The notes under the pieces are model-generated. The model was not told where the DNA came from, ran no database searches, and worked only from the letters and a program-made list of their open reading frames with translations. Positions 25,589 to 35,836 of a DNA stretch of 42,715 nt are shown piece after piece. Source of the DNA: Oscillospiraceae bacterium (lineage in GTDB: Bacteria; Bacillota; Clostridia; Oscillospirales; Oscillospiraceae); assembly GCA_017619715.1 (NCBI GenBank), contig JAFZRS010000001.1, positions 1 to 42,715 of the forward strand, in the 5' to 3' direction. The translations under genes were made by a program, and so were the position numbers. Position 1 is the stretch's first letter. Each line of letters starts with the position of its first letter.

Positions 25589-28500
25589 GGCGATCCTCCT
25601 CTCCTATGGCTCTATCAACAAATTGCCAGAAGGATTCCTCTTCCACTTTTTCGATCCGGCGAAAACGGTCACGGCTCTCATCAAAGAAGCAGGCGCTGGC
25701 AAATTGGCAGTACGTGCAGGCGCTCTCCTGCGGACCTCGCGCCCACGGATCGGCGTCCACATTGCCACGGCGCAGTTCGCCGGCGATCCGGTGGAGCAAC
25801 TGATCCATGTAGCGGCTCAATTTCCCCAACTGCTCGGCGCTGACGAGACCGCCGGTGATGGTCTTGCCGCCCCTTCCAAACGCAATGGGCAGATAGCAGG
25901 CCTCCTCCAGCGCGCTGTGCTCCATGGCGTACAGTACCTCCGGCTCATTGAGCACCATACCGGTGCGCCGCAGCTCTTTGTGCATTGCCTTGGCGATTTC
26001 CTCCTCGGACGCACCGCGATCCATGGACAATATTGGCTCCCGGGCAGGCAGATACGATACGCCCACCGGCACCACCGGCACGCCGAAATACGCCTCCCCC
26101 GCACCGCGCAGCGCAAAGAGGTACAGCAGCATCTGGATGCCCAGTCCCTCTTTCAGATCGCTTAAATCAAAGGTTTTTTTACCCGTCTTATAATCCACCA
26201 CGCGGACATAGAGCTTACCGTTATGAAGCCAGCCGTCCACCCGGTCCACCTTGCCCCCAACGGACAGCGTGGAATCCGCCTCCTGCATGGTCACCGCCGG
26301 CAATGCCGCATCTTTCCCTCCGAAGCTCAACTCCAGCGCCACCGGTCGAAAATCCGATTCCGCCAATTCCGCCGCCACATTCTCCACCACTGCCATGGCG
26401 GTATGGCGCAATCGGGAGAAAAGGTAGCGAAAGCGCGCGCTCTTTTCGGCGTAATTGCCGATAGTCTCGGCGGCGTAGCGATCCAGCCAGTGATCCACCA
26501 GACGCCGCAGCTCCGTTCGCTCCACCGCCTGAAAACCGCCGCGCTCCATTACCTCTCGGGTCACGTTTTCCAGCAGGTAGTGGATCAGCGTTCCCACTTC
26601 GGTCGGTTCCAGTCCCGCGCTGCGCCGCTCACGGGCGCGCAGACCGTATTCCATGAAGTAGCCGAAATGACAACTGCGCAGACGGTCGATCCGGGAGGCG
26701 GACATACTCATGGACCTGCCGTAGAGCGTCCGCACCGCCTCAGGCGACAAGTGACCGCGCCGCATAAGCTTTGCCCGTTCCATGCCCGACAGAATGGCGC
26801 CGTAACGCCCCTGTTCGGTGAAATAATCCCACAGCGCGCCGTACGGCGTCTCACCTGCCAGTTCCAACGCGGTGGCAGGCATTTCCCGGCGGTATGCGCG
26901 ATCTTCCTGACGGATCCGAAGGGACGGAAACAGCTTTTCCACCCGTTCCACCACGAAAGAAGGGCGCAGCTCACCCACCGCGCCGTCAGACACGGGATAG
27001 CTGATATGCAGCCGCTCCGTGGGCTGGGCGAGGCAGGCGTAGATGTTTTGCAGTTCATTATCCAACGCATCAAACGTGGCGTCGGAGAGCAGAATCCGGC
27101 GCTGCTGCAACAGCTCCCGCGCCTCCTCGTCCAGCACGCCGCCGCCGTGATCTACCTGCGGCAGCACGCTGTCGTTGGCGCCCAAGAGGAATAGACAGCG
27201 CACCGTATGACGGTCGTTGCGCGTCACATCGCTGACCTTCACCTGATCCAGCGTGGCAGGGATCGTGCCCACGCTGTACTGGGTCAGCACCAGGCGCAAG
27301 AGCCTTGCAAACTCTTCACCGCCGAGTTCCATGTCGCCCAGGATCTCCACAAACTGATCCAGTACGCCGCAAAGGATTTTCCAAAGCTGTCCATATTCCT
27401 CCGCCAACTGTACCTGTCCCGATGCCAACAGCATCTCCGCCTTCTCCCGGAGCGCTTCCGGCACACCGACGCCGTCGGCAAAGTTGTAAAGTGCTTTCAC
27501 TTTACCTCGTGCGCCATCAGAGGCTTTCAAGTCCTCGCTCAACTGCAAAAGTGGCAGACGCACTTTTGGGCGGATTTCATTGATCTGCCGGAGCCTCTCC
27601 TGCTGTTCCTCCGGGTCACATGGCGCATGTCCGGTGGGGGACGCCGTCCACGGCGTATCACGCAGCCACATATTGCCGCGGATATCCCATGTGATCGCGT
27701 AGTTTTCCAGCAGATCGCACTCCTCCGGCGTGATACCTGCCATGCCCGTTTTCAAATAACGGAACATATCCTCATAGGCAAAGCCGCCTGTTACCGCGTC
27801 CAGCGCGGATAAGAGCAGCGTGAGAACCGGTTTTTCCAGAATATCGCTGCGCCGGCTGATGTACGCCGGAATACCGTCCCGGGCAAATACGTTTTCCAAA
27901 ACAGGCGCGTATACGTCCATGTTCCGCGCCGTCACGCCGATGTCCCGATAACGAAAGCCCTTTTCGCACACCAGCTCCCGGATCCGGGACGCCACGTATT
28001 CCACCTCGGTAAACGGGACGGACGCTTCATAGAGTTCGATCGCCGCCGTCTCACCTTCATAGGGCGCGTCGCCGCCAAACAGCCCCCGTTCCAGATGTCC
28101 CAGCGCGCCTTCTGTCTCGCGGCGCAGATGGACGATCTCGCAATCCACGCGCGCTTCTTGTGCCATACGCACCAGCCGTTCCCGCTGCGCCGCGGCGTTT
28201 TGAAAAAGCGTCTCGCGCTCGTCGCCCAACAGCGTCACCGTCACGTCATGCGCCTGGCGCAGCAGCGTGGATATGATAAGCTCCTCGGCGGCGTTGAAGT
28301 AGGAAAAGCCGTCGAAGTACACGTCTTTGCCCTTCAGATAATCCAAATGTACAATCTGCTCACCCAGCTTTTGGACGCGAGAACGCCGGTCAATCCCGCC
28401 GGAGCGGAGCTTGCCGTCGTAGGCGGCATAGAGCAGTGCCAGATCCCGGAGCTTGTCGCCTGATGCACCGGGCAGATCGGCTACCTGCGTATAGAGTGTC

Positions 28501-28898
28501 TCCGGCGACACCTCATAGGCGTAGAACTCATCGACCAGTTCCACAAGCTGCCCTAAAAAGGCGGCGCGCTGGGAGGGTCTGCCGAACACTTTTAACTGGC
28601 TGTGCAGTTCCTGCAGCACCAGACGCATGGTCAGCAGCTTGCCGCCGCCGTCCAGCGTGAAATCCGCCAGTCCCCCGGTCTGCGCCAGTACGCGGCTGCC
28701 CAGACTGTGAAAGCTCAACACCTCGGCATCACGGGACGCCGAAGCACCGCAGGCGCGGCACAGATCCAGCTCTGCTTCGTGGGAGGCATGCTCCGGCACG
28801 ATCAGCACCTGTTGACGCTGATCCCGGCGGCGGCATATTTCGTCCAGTACCCGCCGGGATTTGCCTGATCCGGCGCGTCCGATCCAAATGCGAAGCAT
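25581..28898 (-). CDS. addB: AddAB helicase-nuclease subunit AddB
   Basis: This encodes 1105 residues. An N-terminal Walker A, GRAGSGKS, precedes inactivated-helicase-like regions. The C-terminal nuclease has the block RVVDYKTGKKTFD. Four cysteines form the AddB iron-sulfur staple: one in RLRSCHFGYF before the nuclease and three in SACTYCQFASAC at the end. AddB reads Chi-like sequences in Firmicutes and cuts one strand. A TATAAT (28936-28941) with a poor -35 lies upstream. Free DNA ends produced by the neighbouring FokI-like enzyme would be its substrate, but the adjacency may be chance. Confidence 0.95.
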   Translation of the reverse strand: MLRIWIGRAGSGKSRRVLDEICRRRDQRQQVLIVPEHASHEAELDLCRACGASASRDAEVLSFHSLGSRVLAQTGGLADFTLDGGGKLLTMRLVLQELHSQLKVFGRPSQRAAFLGQLVELVDEFYAYEVSPETLYTQVADLPGASGDKLRDLALLYAAYDGKLRSGGIDRRSRVQKLGEQIVHLDYLKGKDVYFDGFSYFNAAEELIISTLLRQAHDVTVTLLGDERETLFQNAAAQRERLVRMAQEARVDCEIVHLRRETEGALGHLERGLFGGDAPYEGETAAIELYEASVPFTEVEYVASRIRELVCEKGFRYRDIGVTARNMDVYAPVLENVFARDGIPAYISRRSDILEKPVLTLLLSALDAVTGGFAYEDMFRYLKTGMAGITPEECDLLENYAITWDIRGNMWLRDTPWTASPTGHAPCDPEEQQERLRQINEIRPKVRLPLLQLSEDLKASDGARGKVKALYNFADGVGVPEALREKAEMLLASGQVQLAEEYGQLWKILCGVLDQFVEILGDMELGGEEFARLLRLVLTQYSVGTIPATLDQVKVSDVTRNDRHTVRCLFLLGANDSVLPQVDHGGGVLDEEARELLQQRRILLSDATFDALDNELQNIYACLAQPTERLHISYPVSDGAVGELRPSFVVERVEKLFPSLRIRQEDRAYRREMPATALELAGETPYGALWDYFTEQGRYGAILSGMERAKLMRRGHLSPEAVRTLYGRSMSMSASRIDRLRSCHFGYFMEYGLRARERRSAGLEPTEVGTLIHYLLENVTREVMERGGFQAVERTELRRLVDHWLDRYAAETIGNYAEKSARFRYLFSRLRHTAMAVVENVAAELAESDFRPVALELSFGGKDAALPAVTMQEADSTLSVGGKVDRVDGWLHNGKLYVRVVDYKTGKKTFDLSDLKEGLGIQMLLYLFALRGAGEAYFGVPVVPVGVSYLPAREPILSMDRGASEEEIAKAMHKELRRTGMVLNEPEVLYAMEHSALEEACYLPIAFGRGGKTITGGLVSAEQLGKLSRYMDQLLHRIAGELRRGNVDADPWARGPQESACTYCQFASACFFDESRDRFRRIEKVEEESFWQFVDRAIGEEDRHV

Positions 28899-28935
28899 TG
28901 TCTCCCCTCCTCTCGTTTATAACCGCTTTGCGACT

Positions 28936-28964
28936 ATTATACAGTATTTTTTCCCCCGTGAAAA
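28936..28964 (-). promoter_or_regulatory. Possible addB promoter
   Basis: TATAAT (28936-28941) on the minus strand has TTTTCA 17 bases upstream. The -10 is perfect, the -35 weak. Confidence 0.45.
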
Positions 28965-28967
28965 GAC

Positions 28968-28996
28968 AAAAGCAGACAGATGCTGTCTGCTTTTTT
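28968..28996 (-). terminator. ATP synthase operon terminator
   Basis: A perfect 12-bp stem AAAAGCAGACAG/CTGTCTGCTTTT closes a 3-base loop directly after the epsilon gene. It lies just before the addB promoter region. Confidence 0.85.
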
Positions 28997-28998
28997 GT

Positions 28999-29301
28999 TC
29001 AGTTGATCTCTTGTAGTGCCTCCCGGGCGCGTTCGGCATCTTCCGCCTGCGCCGCCGCGTCCACCAGCAGCAGCACTTCGTTGTTCGATACGTGGGCAGT
29101 ACCGTGCCGCACCGCCACGTAGTGCCGTTTTCCCTGCGCCGTGTAGTATACGACCCCTTCCTCCACAGCGCCCAACAGCGGTGCGTGTCCCGGCAGAATA
29201 CCTGCTGAACCGTCCGCGAGCGGCAATCGAACGGACGAGCAGGCGCTCTGACACACCAACGCCTGCGGTGTGACCACCTGCAAATGCATACGGTCTTCCA
29301 T
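28999..29301 (-). CDS. atpC: F1 ATP synthase epsilon subunit, shortened C-terminus
   Basis: This encodes 100 residues from the ATG at 29301; an alternative ATG at 29319 overlaps the atpD stop but has a poorer site. The N-terminal beta-sandwich is complete (LQVVTPQALV, GSAGILPGHAPLL, HYVAVRHGTAHVSNNEVLLLVD). The C-terminal part has one short helix (DAAAQAEDAERAREALQEIN), whereas typical bacterial epsilon is about 130-140 residues with a two-helix hairpin that inhibits ATP hydrolysis. Epsilon binds gamma and the c ring in the central stalk. It is the last gene of the operon, before a strong terminator. Confidence 0.88.
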   Translation of the reverse strand: MEDRMHLQVVTPQALVCQSACSSVRLPLADGSAGILPGHAPLLGAVEEGVVYYTAQGKRHYVAVRHGTAHVSNNEVLLLVDAAAQAEDAERAREALQEIN

Positions 29302-29315
29302 GGCACTCACTTCCC

Positions 29316-30698
<1,383 letters not shown>

Positions 30699-31562
30699 TT
30701 ACTCCTGCGGCATATCTTGCAAAGCGCTGGCGCCGCCCACGATCTCCGATATTTCCGTGGTAATCGCCGTCTGCCGGGCACGGTTTAGTTCCAGATCCAA
30801 TTTCCCCAGCAGTTCCTCCGTGGCGTCTGCGGCGGCGGTCATTGCCGCCATGCGTGCCGCCTGCTCTCCGATCCGGGTCTGGCGCTCCACGGCAAATACC
30901 TGACCGTAGAGATACGCCTCCGTCAGGCGATCCAGCACCGCCTCCGGCGACGGCTCGAAAATGTATTTCTCCGCCTGTCCGTTCGTCTCGGGTAAAACGG
31001 CAGGGAGAAAACGCTCTGCGGTGGGAATCTGCTGTAAAACGGAGAGATACTTCTGGTACACCAGATACACCTCGTCCGCTTCCTCCCGCAAATACAGCTC
31101 CTTGAGCGCCGCGGTCAGACGCATGGCGTCTGACGGGTTCGGCGCGTCGTCCGCGTCGAAATACTGCCGCACCGGCAGTTTCTCATGCTCCAGCACGTCC
31201 CGGCCCCAACGACCCACTACTATCAGTTCCCACGGGTGTTGCTCCTTTGCCAGCAGCTCCCGGACGTATCGCAGTATCGCCTGATTATACGTTCCGCACA
31301 GACCACGGTTGCCCACAAACAGCACATAGCAGACACGCCGGATCTCCGGACGCGGCGTGAGAAAACGGTTATCCGTGATCGCCGAAGCGGCGCACAGCCG
31401 GTTGAGAAGCTCACGGCTTTTCCGGACGTACAGCTCCATGCCTGCTGAAATACCCCTGGCGCGGCGCAGTTTGGCGACGGACACCATTTTCATCGCCTTG
31501 GTGATTTGCCGGGTACTCTCCACGCTTTTGATTCGGGAGCGGATCTCCCGCATATTCGCCAT
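30699..31562 (-). CDS. atpG: F1 ATP synthase gamma subunit
   Basis: This encodes 287 residues. The N-terminal helix MANMREIRSRIKSVESTRQITKAMKMVSVAKLRRA is split here into the recognisable IRSRIKSV and QITKAMKMVSVAKL motifs. The C-terminal helix NRARQTAITTEISEIVGGASAL closes the rotor coiled coil. Gamma is the rotor shaft linking the c ring to the alpha-beta head. It lies between the fused alpha gene and beta, the canonical position. Confidence 0.96.
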   Translation of the reverse strand: MANMREIRSRIKSVESTRQITKAMKMVSVAKLRRARGISAGMELYVRKSRELLNRLCAASAITDNRFLTPRPEIRRVCYVLFVGNRGLCGTYNQAILRYVRELLAKEQHPWELIVVGRWGRDVLEHEKLPVRQYFDADDAPNPSDAMRLTAALKELYLREEADEVYLVYQKYLSVLQQIPTAERFLPAVLPETNGQAEKYIFEPSPEAVLDRLTEAYLYGQVFAVERQTRIGEQAARMAAMTAAADATEELLGKLDLELNRARQTAITTEISEIVGGASALQDMPQE

Positions 31563-31599
31563 ACGTCCTCGCCTCCCCCGGAAAAGATTTCAGTAAAAC

Positions 31600-33861
31600 T
31601 TAAAACTGCTTCAAAAACGCCTCGATACAACTGCGCAGATCGGTCAAGTTCTTGCCGTAGAGCTTCTCGCCGCGCTCCATCGCTGCGTATACCTCCGGCA
31701 AACGGTGCCTGGCATAGGGGATCAGTTCCCGTTCAAAGCGCGCCATCTCCGCAACGGGCACATCGCGGGCATACCCCTCGGCGGTTGCAAAAATAACGAT
31801 TACCTGATCGAGTGTTTCTACCGGCGCGGACCGATCCTGTTTCAATATCGCCGTCATTCGTTCGCCCTGCAGCAGTGCGCTTTTGGTCGACTGATCCAGG
31901 TCGGAACCGAACTGGGCAAAGACCGACAGCTCCCGGTACTGCGCCAGATCCATGCGAAGACGCGCCGCCACCTGCTTCATGGCGCCGATCTGTGCCGCAC
32001 CGCCTACACGGGATACGGACAGACCCACGTTGACCGCCGGACGTACCCCCTCGTGAAACAGTGCCGTCTCTAAAAAGATCTGTCCGTCGGTAATAGAGAT
32101 CACGTTGGTGGGGATATACGCGGAGATATCCCCCGCCTGCGTCTCAATGACGGGCAGTGCGGTCATACTGCCGCCGCCCAGCGCATCGCTCAATCGCGCC
32201 GAACGTTCCAACAGACGGGAGTGGAGATAGAACACATCGCCCGGGTATGCCTCCCGTCCCGGCGGACGGTGCAGCAGCAGCGATATCTCACGGTACGCCG
32301 CCGCCTGCTTGGTCAAGTCATCGTATACGATCAGGACGTCCCGTCCGCCGTACATGAAGTATTCGCCGATTGCCGTACCGGCGTAAGGCGCAATATAGAG
32401 CATGGGCGCCGGTTCGGACGCCGCCGCGCACACCACCGTGGTATACGCCATGGCGCCGTGCTCTTGCAGCATCTGCACCACACCCGCCACGGTGGATTCC
32501 TTCTGACCGATTGCCACGTAGATGCACAGCACATTCTTCCCCTTCTGGTTGAGAATGGTATCCAGCGCGATGGTGGTCTTGCCGGTCTGCCGGTCGCCGA
32601 TGATGAGTTCCCTTTGACCGCGCCCGATGGGTACCAGCGCGTCGATGGCTTTGATCCCCGTCTGCAGCGGCACACTCACACTCTGCCGCTCGGGCACACC
32701 GGGGGCGGGACTCTCCACCGGACGATATGCCGCGGCGCGGATTGCGCCGCGTCCGTCCAGCGGACGCCCCAGGGCGTCTACCACTCTGCCGATCAGCGCC
32801 TCGCCCACCGGTACTTCCAGAATATGACCCGTACGGCGCGCCGCATCGCCTTCTTGAATGTGGGTATAGTCTCCCAACAGCACCACACCCACGCGGTCTT
32901 GCTCGAGATCCATCACAAGACCACGCAGACCGCCTTCAAACGCCAGCATTTCGCCTGCCATGGCATCTGACAGACCCGTTACGTGACAAATGCCGTCGGA
33001 CAGGTTCACCACCCGACCCACCTGATACACGTCCAACACTTCATCGCCGCGCAGCAAAAACCGACGCACGTCCTCCAGAAGGTCGTCCGCCTGATCGCCC
33101 GTATCCAGTGCGGCATCGTGCGCCAGGCGGTTCAAACGGTGTGCAACCGTCCCGTCGTACACGGTATCGCCCACTTGCAGCCGCACGCCGCCGATGTGTT
33201 TTTCGTCCACCTGCTCCGTCCAGCACAGCTCCGGCGATCCCTCCGCCCGGTCGATACCGAACCGGCGGCAGATCGCCCGGCGCAGTTGCTCCGTCCTTGC
33301 AGGGTGAAGCGGCGCGGCGCTCTCCAGCGTCACGCAGAGTTTTCCCGTTTGGCGCATGACCAGCTCGTCGCCCGCCGAAACGCTTATTTGCTCTTCCATC
33401 GATGCAAGGCATGCATCTTGCAGCTTCTCGCGCGCCGGGGCGTATTGCTCCGTGGAGAACAGCTCTCCCGCCCGACGGGTGATTTTTGCCACCGCACCGC
33501 CGCGGAAATAGTGGTGCATCTGCTTGCGAAGCTGTACTTCTGCCTCGACTGCCTCCGATAGCACCGCGTCCCGTTCCCGGCGGCACTGTTCCTCGGCAAG
33601 ACGGTTCTCCTCTTGTATCTGCCGCCGCGTTTCCTCTTGGAGCAGTTGCTCTTTCTGCGCGGCTTCCTGCCCGATCCGCGCCGCCTCTTGGCAGACGCTT
33701 TGCACCTGCGCCGCGGATCGCTCCGCCTGCGTCAGCTCCTCACGAATCTGCTCACGCCGCCCACGAAGCGCTTTGCGGATTAGCCCACGTGTGAGGAAAA
33801 AGAGTCCGCCAAAGAGAATGGCGGCGTTGATGAGCGCGTATAGTAGTTCCCGTCCCGTCAT
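31600..33861 (-). CDS. atpA: Fused b'-delta-alpha ATP synthase subunit
   Basis: One uninterrupted frame of 753 residues joins three ATP synthase parts. Residues 1-26 form a membrane anchor ([19 protein letters not shown]), 27-120 a charged coiled coil with Arg/Glu/Gln heptads as in b or b'. Residues about 155-250 match the delta (OSCP) C-terminal domain, with [17 protein letters not shown] and the diagnostic [22 protein letters not shown]. From about 262 to the end is alpha, with [18 protein letters not shown]-loop GDRQTGKT (422-429), the VSRVGGAAQ block and a normal C-terminus. The delta N-terminal domain and the first ~20 alpha residues are missing. Its ATG overlaps the atpF stop (ATGA). 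No separate atpH exists in the operon. Confidence 0.9.
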   Translation of the reverse strand: MTGRELLYALINAAILFGGLFFLTRGLIRKALRGRREQIREELTQAERSAAQVQSVCQEAARIGQEAAQKEQLLQEETRRQIQEENRLAEEQCRRERDAVLSEAVEAEVQLRKQMHHYFRGGAVAKITRRAGELFSTEQYAPAREKLQDACLASMEEQISVSAGDELVMRQTGKLCVTLESAAPLHPARTEQLRRAICRRFGIDRAEGSPELCWTEQVDEKHIGGVRLQVGDTVYDGTVAHRLNRLAHDAALDTGDQADDLLEDVRRFLLRGDEVLDVYQVGRVVNLSDGICHVTGLSDAMAGEMLAFEGGLRGLVMDLEQDRVGVVLLGDYTHIQEGDAARRTGHILEVPVGEALIGRVVDALGRPLDGRGAIRAAAYRPVESPAPGVPERQSVSVPLQTGIKAIDALVPIGRGQRELIIGDRQTGKTTIALDTILNQKGKNVLCIYVAIGQKESTVAGVVQMLQEHGAMAYTTVVCAAASEPAPMLYIAPYAGTAIGEYFMYGGRDVLIVYDDLTKQAAAYREISLLLHRPPGREAYPGDVFYLHSRLLERSARLSDALGGGSMTALPVIETQAGDISAYIPTNVISITDGQIFLETALFHEGVRPAVNVGLSVSRVGGAAQIGAMKQVAARLRMDLAQYRELSVFAQFGSDLDQSTKSALLQGERMTAILKQDRSAPVETLDQVIVIFATAEGYARDVPVAEMARFERELIPYARHRLPEVYAAMERGEKLYGKNLTDLRSCIEAFLKQF

Positions 33862-34298
33862 ACCTGCTCCTTCTCCCCTGCGCCGTGCGCGAACCGATCT
33901 GCCAGCAGCAGTGCCAGTTCGTCCAGGCTTTCGTCCGCGGCATCGTGCGCTTGCGCTTCCTCCCGGGCAATCCGCGCCTGCGCCTCCTCCAAATATTGCT
34001 CAGCGTCCTGCCGCGCCTGACGGTGTGATTCAATCCGTGCCTGCTCACTTTCAGCACGGCGCTCCTTGATAAGCGCGTGATCCTCCTGCGTGCGCCGCTG
34101 CAGTAGCTCCTCCGCCGCCTGCTGCGCCGATGCAAGCTGCTCTTGCGCCTTGTTTCTCTCCTCCGCCGCCGCGTCTAAACGCGCCTGCCGCTGATCCAGG
34201 AAACGGATCATCGGGTCAAAGAGGAGCTTTTTCAGGATAAAAAACAAGGCAAAGAAGCAGATGACCGTCCAGATCACCTCAGAGATATTGATGCTCAT
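33858..34298 (-). CDS. atpF: Fo ATP synthase b subunit
   Basis: This encodes 146 residues: an N-terminal membrane helix ([22 protein letters not shown]), then a long Glu/Arg/Gln/Ala coiled coil. The motif [25 protein letters not shown] is typical of b. It would dimerise with a second b-like chain, presumably the N-terminal part of the fusion protein encoded next. I see no clear ribosome binding site in the short gap after atpE, so it may depend on translational coupling. Confidence 0.93.
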   Translation of the reverse strand: MSINISEVIWTVICFFALFFILKKLLFDPMIRFLDQRQARLDAAAEERNKAQEQLASAQQAAEELLQRRTQEDHALIKERRAESEQARIESHRQARQDAEQYLEEAQARIAREEAQAHDAADESLDELALLLADRFAHGAGEKEQV

Positions 34299-34305
34299 GA
34301 TTCAA

Positions 34306-34533
34306 TCAGATCTTGCCCACCAGCATGAAAGCAATCAACAGGCCGTAGATGGTCAGCGCCTCCATCAGCGACAGCGCGATAACCATGCCGGAACGGATAG
34401 AGCCGGCGGCCTCCGGCTGACGCGCCATGGCGTCCATCGCCTTGGAGGCGGTCATTGCCTGTCCGATCGCCGCCGCTATGGCGCACAGGGACACCGCCAG
34501 TGTGGCAGCCAACGCAATAATTGCAGTTTCCAT
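34306..34533 (-). CDS. atpE: Fo ATP synthase c subunit, chloroplast-like H+ type
   Basis: This is a 75-residue helical hairpin. The polar loop is ARQPEA (37-42), the ion-binding Glu58 lies in LMEALTIYGLL, and Gln25 lies in the first helix. The run MEALTIYGL matches chloroplast/cyanobacterial c. The Na+-type signature (Glu followed by Ser/Thr, as in ESTGIY) is absent, which argues for H+ coupling. The start at 34533 follows AGGAGG; an in-frame start further upstream would include the ribosome binding site and is rejected. Confidence 0.95.
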   Translation of the reverse strand: METAIIALAATLAVSLCAIAAAIGQAMTASKAMDAMARQPEAAGSIRSGMVIALSLMEALTIYGLLIAFMLVGKI

Positions 34534-34592
34534 GATGTAATTCCTCCTGATAGATGATAATACCAATCAAAACGGCAAAGGCGCCGGGTGGA

Positions 34593-35261
34593 TCAATCCT
34601 CCCCGACTGCCTCCCCGATATAAATGGACAGCAACATAGTGAACACTACCGCCTGAATCAGGCAAAACAGCAGGCTCATCACTTGCATGATCACCGGCAG
34701 CAGGATCGGGAACAGCTCACCGAGCTGTTCGGTGACCGTCTCCTCGCCGTAGATATTGCCGTACAGACGCAGCGCCAGTGAAAAAGGATGTACCACCTGC
34801 TCAATGAGATTGAGCGGCAGCATGATGAAAAAGGGCGCCAAAAACGACTTCAAATACCCGCCTACGCCGCGTGCGCGCACCCCCGCGTAGTGGGTGACGA
34901 AAAAGGCGGCAATCCCCAGACCCGCCGTCACGGACAAGCTGGACGTGGGTACAGCGAAGAGCTTGCCGGCGCCGGGCAGCAGCCCGGAATAGTTGCTCAC
35001 GATGATGAAAATAAAAAACGTCCCCATGACGGGGAGATACCGCCGGGCATTCTCCCGACCCATGTTGTCGGTAAAAAAGTCCCGCAGCTTCAAAACCGCC
35101 ATCTCCGCCAGATTCTGCAATAGACCCGGCACGTCTTTGAGGTTGCGCGTGGCAAGCCACGACACAAGCGCCAACAGCGCGATGATGACCCACATAGTCA
35201 CCACCCGTCCCGTTACCTCCAGCGGTCCGATGGAAAAGAGCACGTTGCCTGCTTCCTCCAC
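34593..35261 (-). CDS. atpB: Fo ATP synthase a subunit
   Basis: This encodes 222 residues with five to six membrane segments. The essential Arg165 lies in SLALRLYGNIYGEE, facing the c-ring Glu, and the preceding LNLIEQVVHPF is conserved. The start codon is GTG with GGGAGGAGGG upstream, only 3 bases after the AtpI-like stop. It forms the two half-channels for protons. Confidence 0.95.
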   Translation of the reverse strand: MEEAGNVLFSIGPLEVTGRVVTMWVIIALLALVSWLATRNLKDVPGLLQNLAEMAVLKLRDFFTDNMGRENARRYLPVMGTFFIFIIVSNYSGLLPGAGKLFAVPTSSLSVTAGLGIAAFFVTHYAGVRARGVGGYLKSFLAPFFIMLPLNLIEQVVHPFSLALRLYGNIYGEETVTEQLGELFPILLPVIMQVMSLLFCLIQAVVFTMLLSIYIGEAVGED

Positions 35262-35264
35262 GAT

Positions 35265-35600
35265 TTATTTCCCTCCTCCCGTTTGGGTATCCTTTGTCTG
35301 CTCCCCCCGCGACAGACGGTGCGAGAGCTTCCAGCCCGTCACGATTCCTGTCAGCGACAGCCCCAGCGCCGTACCGATCATGATCGGCTCAAAGGGCAGC
35401 GGCAGGACGTGCCGCATGAGATACACCGCGCCCAGCGCGGCGGCGTCCAGCAACATTCTTGCCGCCATAACCGCCATGACCGCGCTCTCTCCTCTGCGGC
35501 GCAGTACGCCATTGCTGATATACGCACCAAGCAGCGCCACGGCGGCGCCAAACGCCACACCCGAAAGGCCGCCCAACAGTATGCGTTCCGTCTCGCCCAC
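35265..35600 (-). CDS. atpI: AtpI-like membrane protein, first gene of the atp operon
   Basis: This encodes 111 residues with hydrophobic segments at about 8-28, 40-60 and 65-95 and a hydrophilic Lys/Gly tail. Its place directly before atpB, its size and its membrane pattern fit AtpI, which helps c-ring assembly in some bacteria. Sequence identity to AtpI is not obvious by eye, so the call leans on position. The GTG start follows GAGGAGG, and the promoter TTGACA-18-TAGAAT lies about 90 bases upstream. Confidence 0.7.
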   Translation of the reverse strand: MGETERILLGGLSGVAFGAAVALLGAYISNGVLRRRGESAVMAVMAARMLLDAAALGAVYLMRHVLPLPFEPIMIGTALGLSLTGIVTGWKLSHRLSRGEQTKDTQTGGGK

Positions 35601-35691
35601 GATTGCGCCGCCTCCTCATATCCGCACAAAATAAAACGATATGGACACCGTGGAAAAACCGCATATCGCTCCCACCATCCATAACGTCGGT

Positions 35692-35721
35692 ATTCTACAC
35701 CCGACACGGTTTGCATGTCAA
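35692..35721 (-). promoter_or_regulatory. Promoter of the ATP synthase operon
   Basis: The minus strand carries a perfect TTGACA (35716-35721), 18 bases and TAGAAT (35692-35697), giving a leader of about 85 bases before the first GTG. Confidence 0.75.
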
Positions 35722-35783
35722 TGCATTTTACACTTTAATTTATTATATTATCATAGCATTTTGTTATTGTGCTTACGCCGCTG

Positions 35784-35818
35784 TAAAAAAACAGCGTCCG
35801 AACACACCGGACGCCGCT
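35784..35818 (-). terminator. spoIIR terminator
   Basis: GCGTCCG and CGGACGC arms pair around a 7-base loop. The minus strand continues into a run of seven T's, 20 bases after the spoIIR stop. Confidence 0.8.
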
Positions 35819-35836
35819 TTTTGCTGTGCCGCACCG

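Noticed and set aside
33141..33861. Separate b'-delta gene followed by a separate alpha gene
   Set aside because: No stop codon occurs between the delta and alpha parts in this frame and no ribosome binding site with well-spaced start is visible at the junction.
34295..34570. 91-codon frame overlapping atpE
   Set aside because: Out-of-frame shadow of the c subunit gene; no ribosome binding site of its own.
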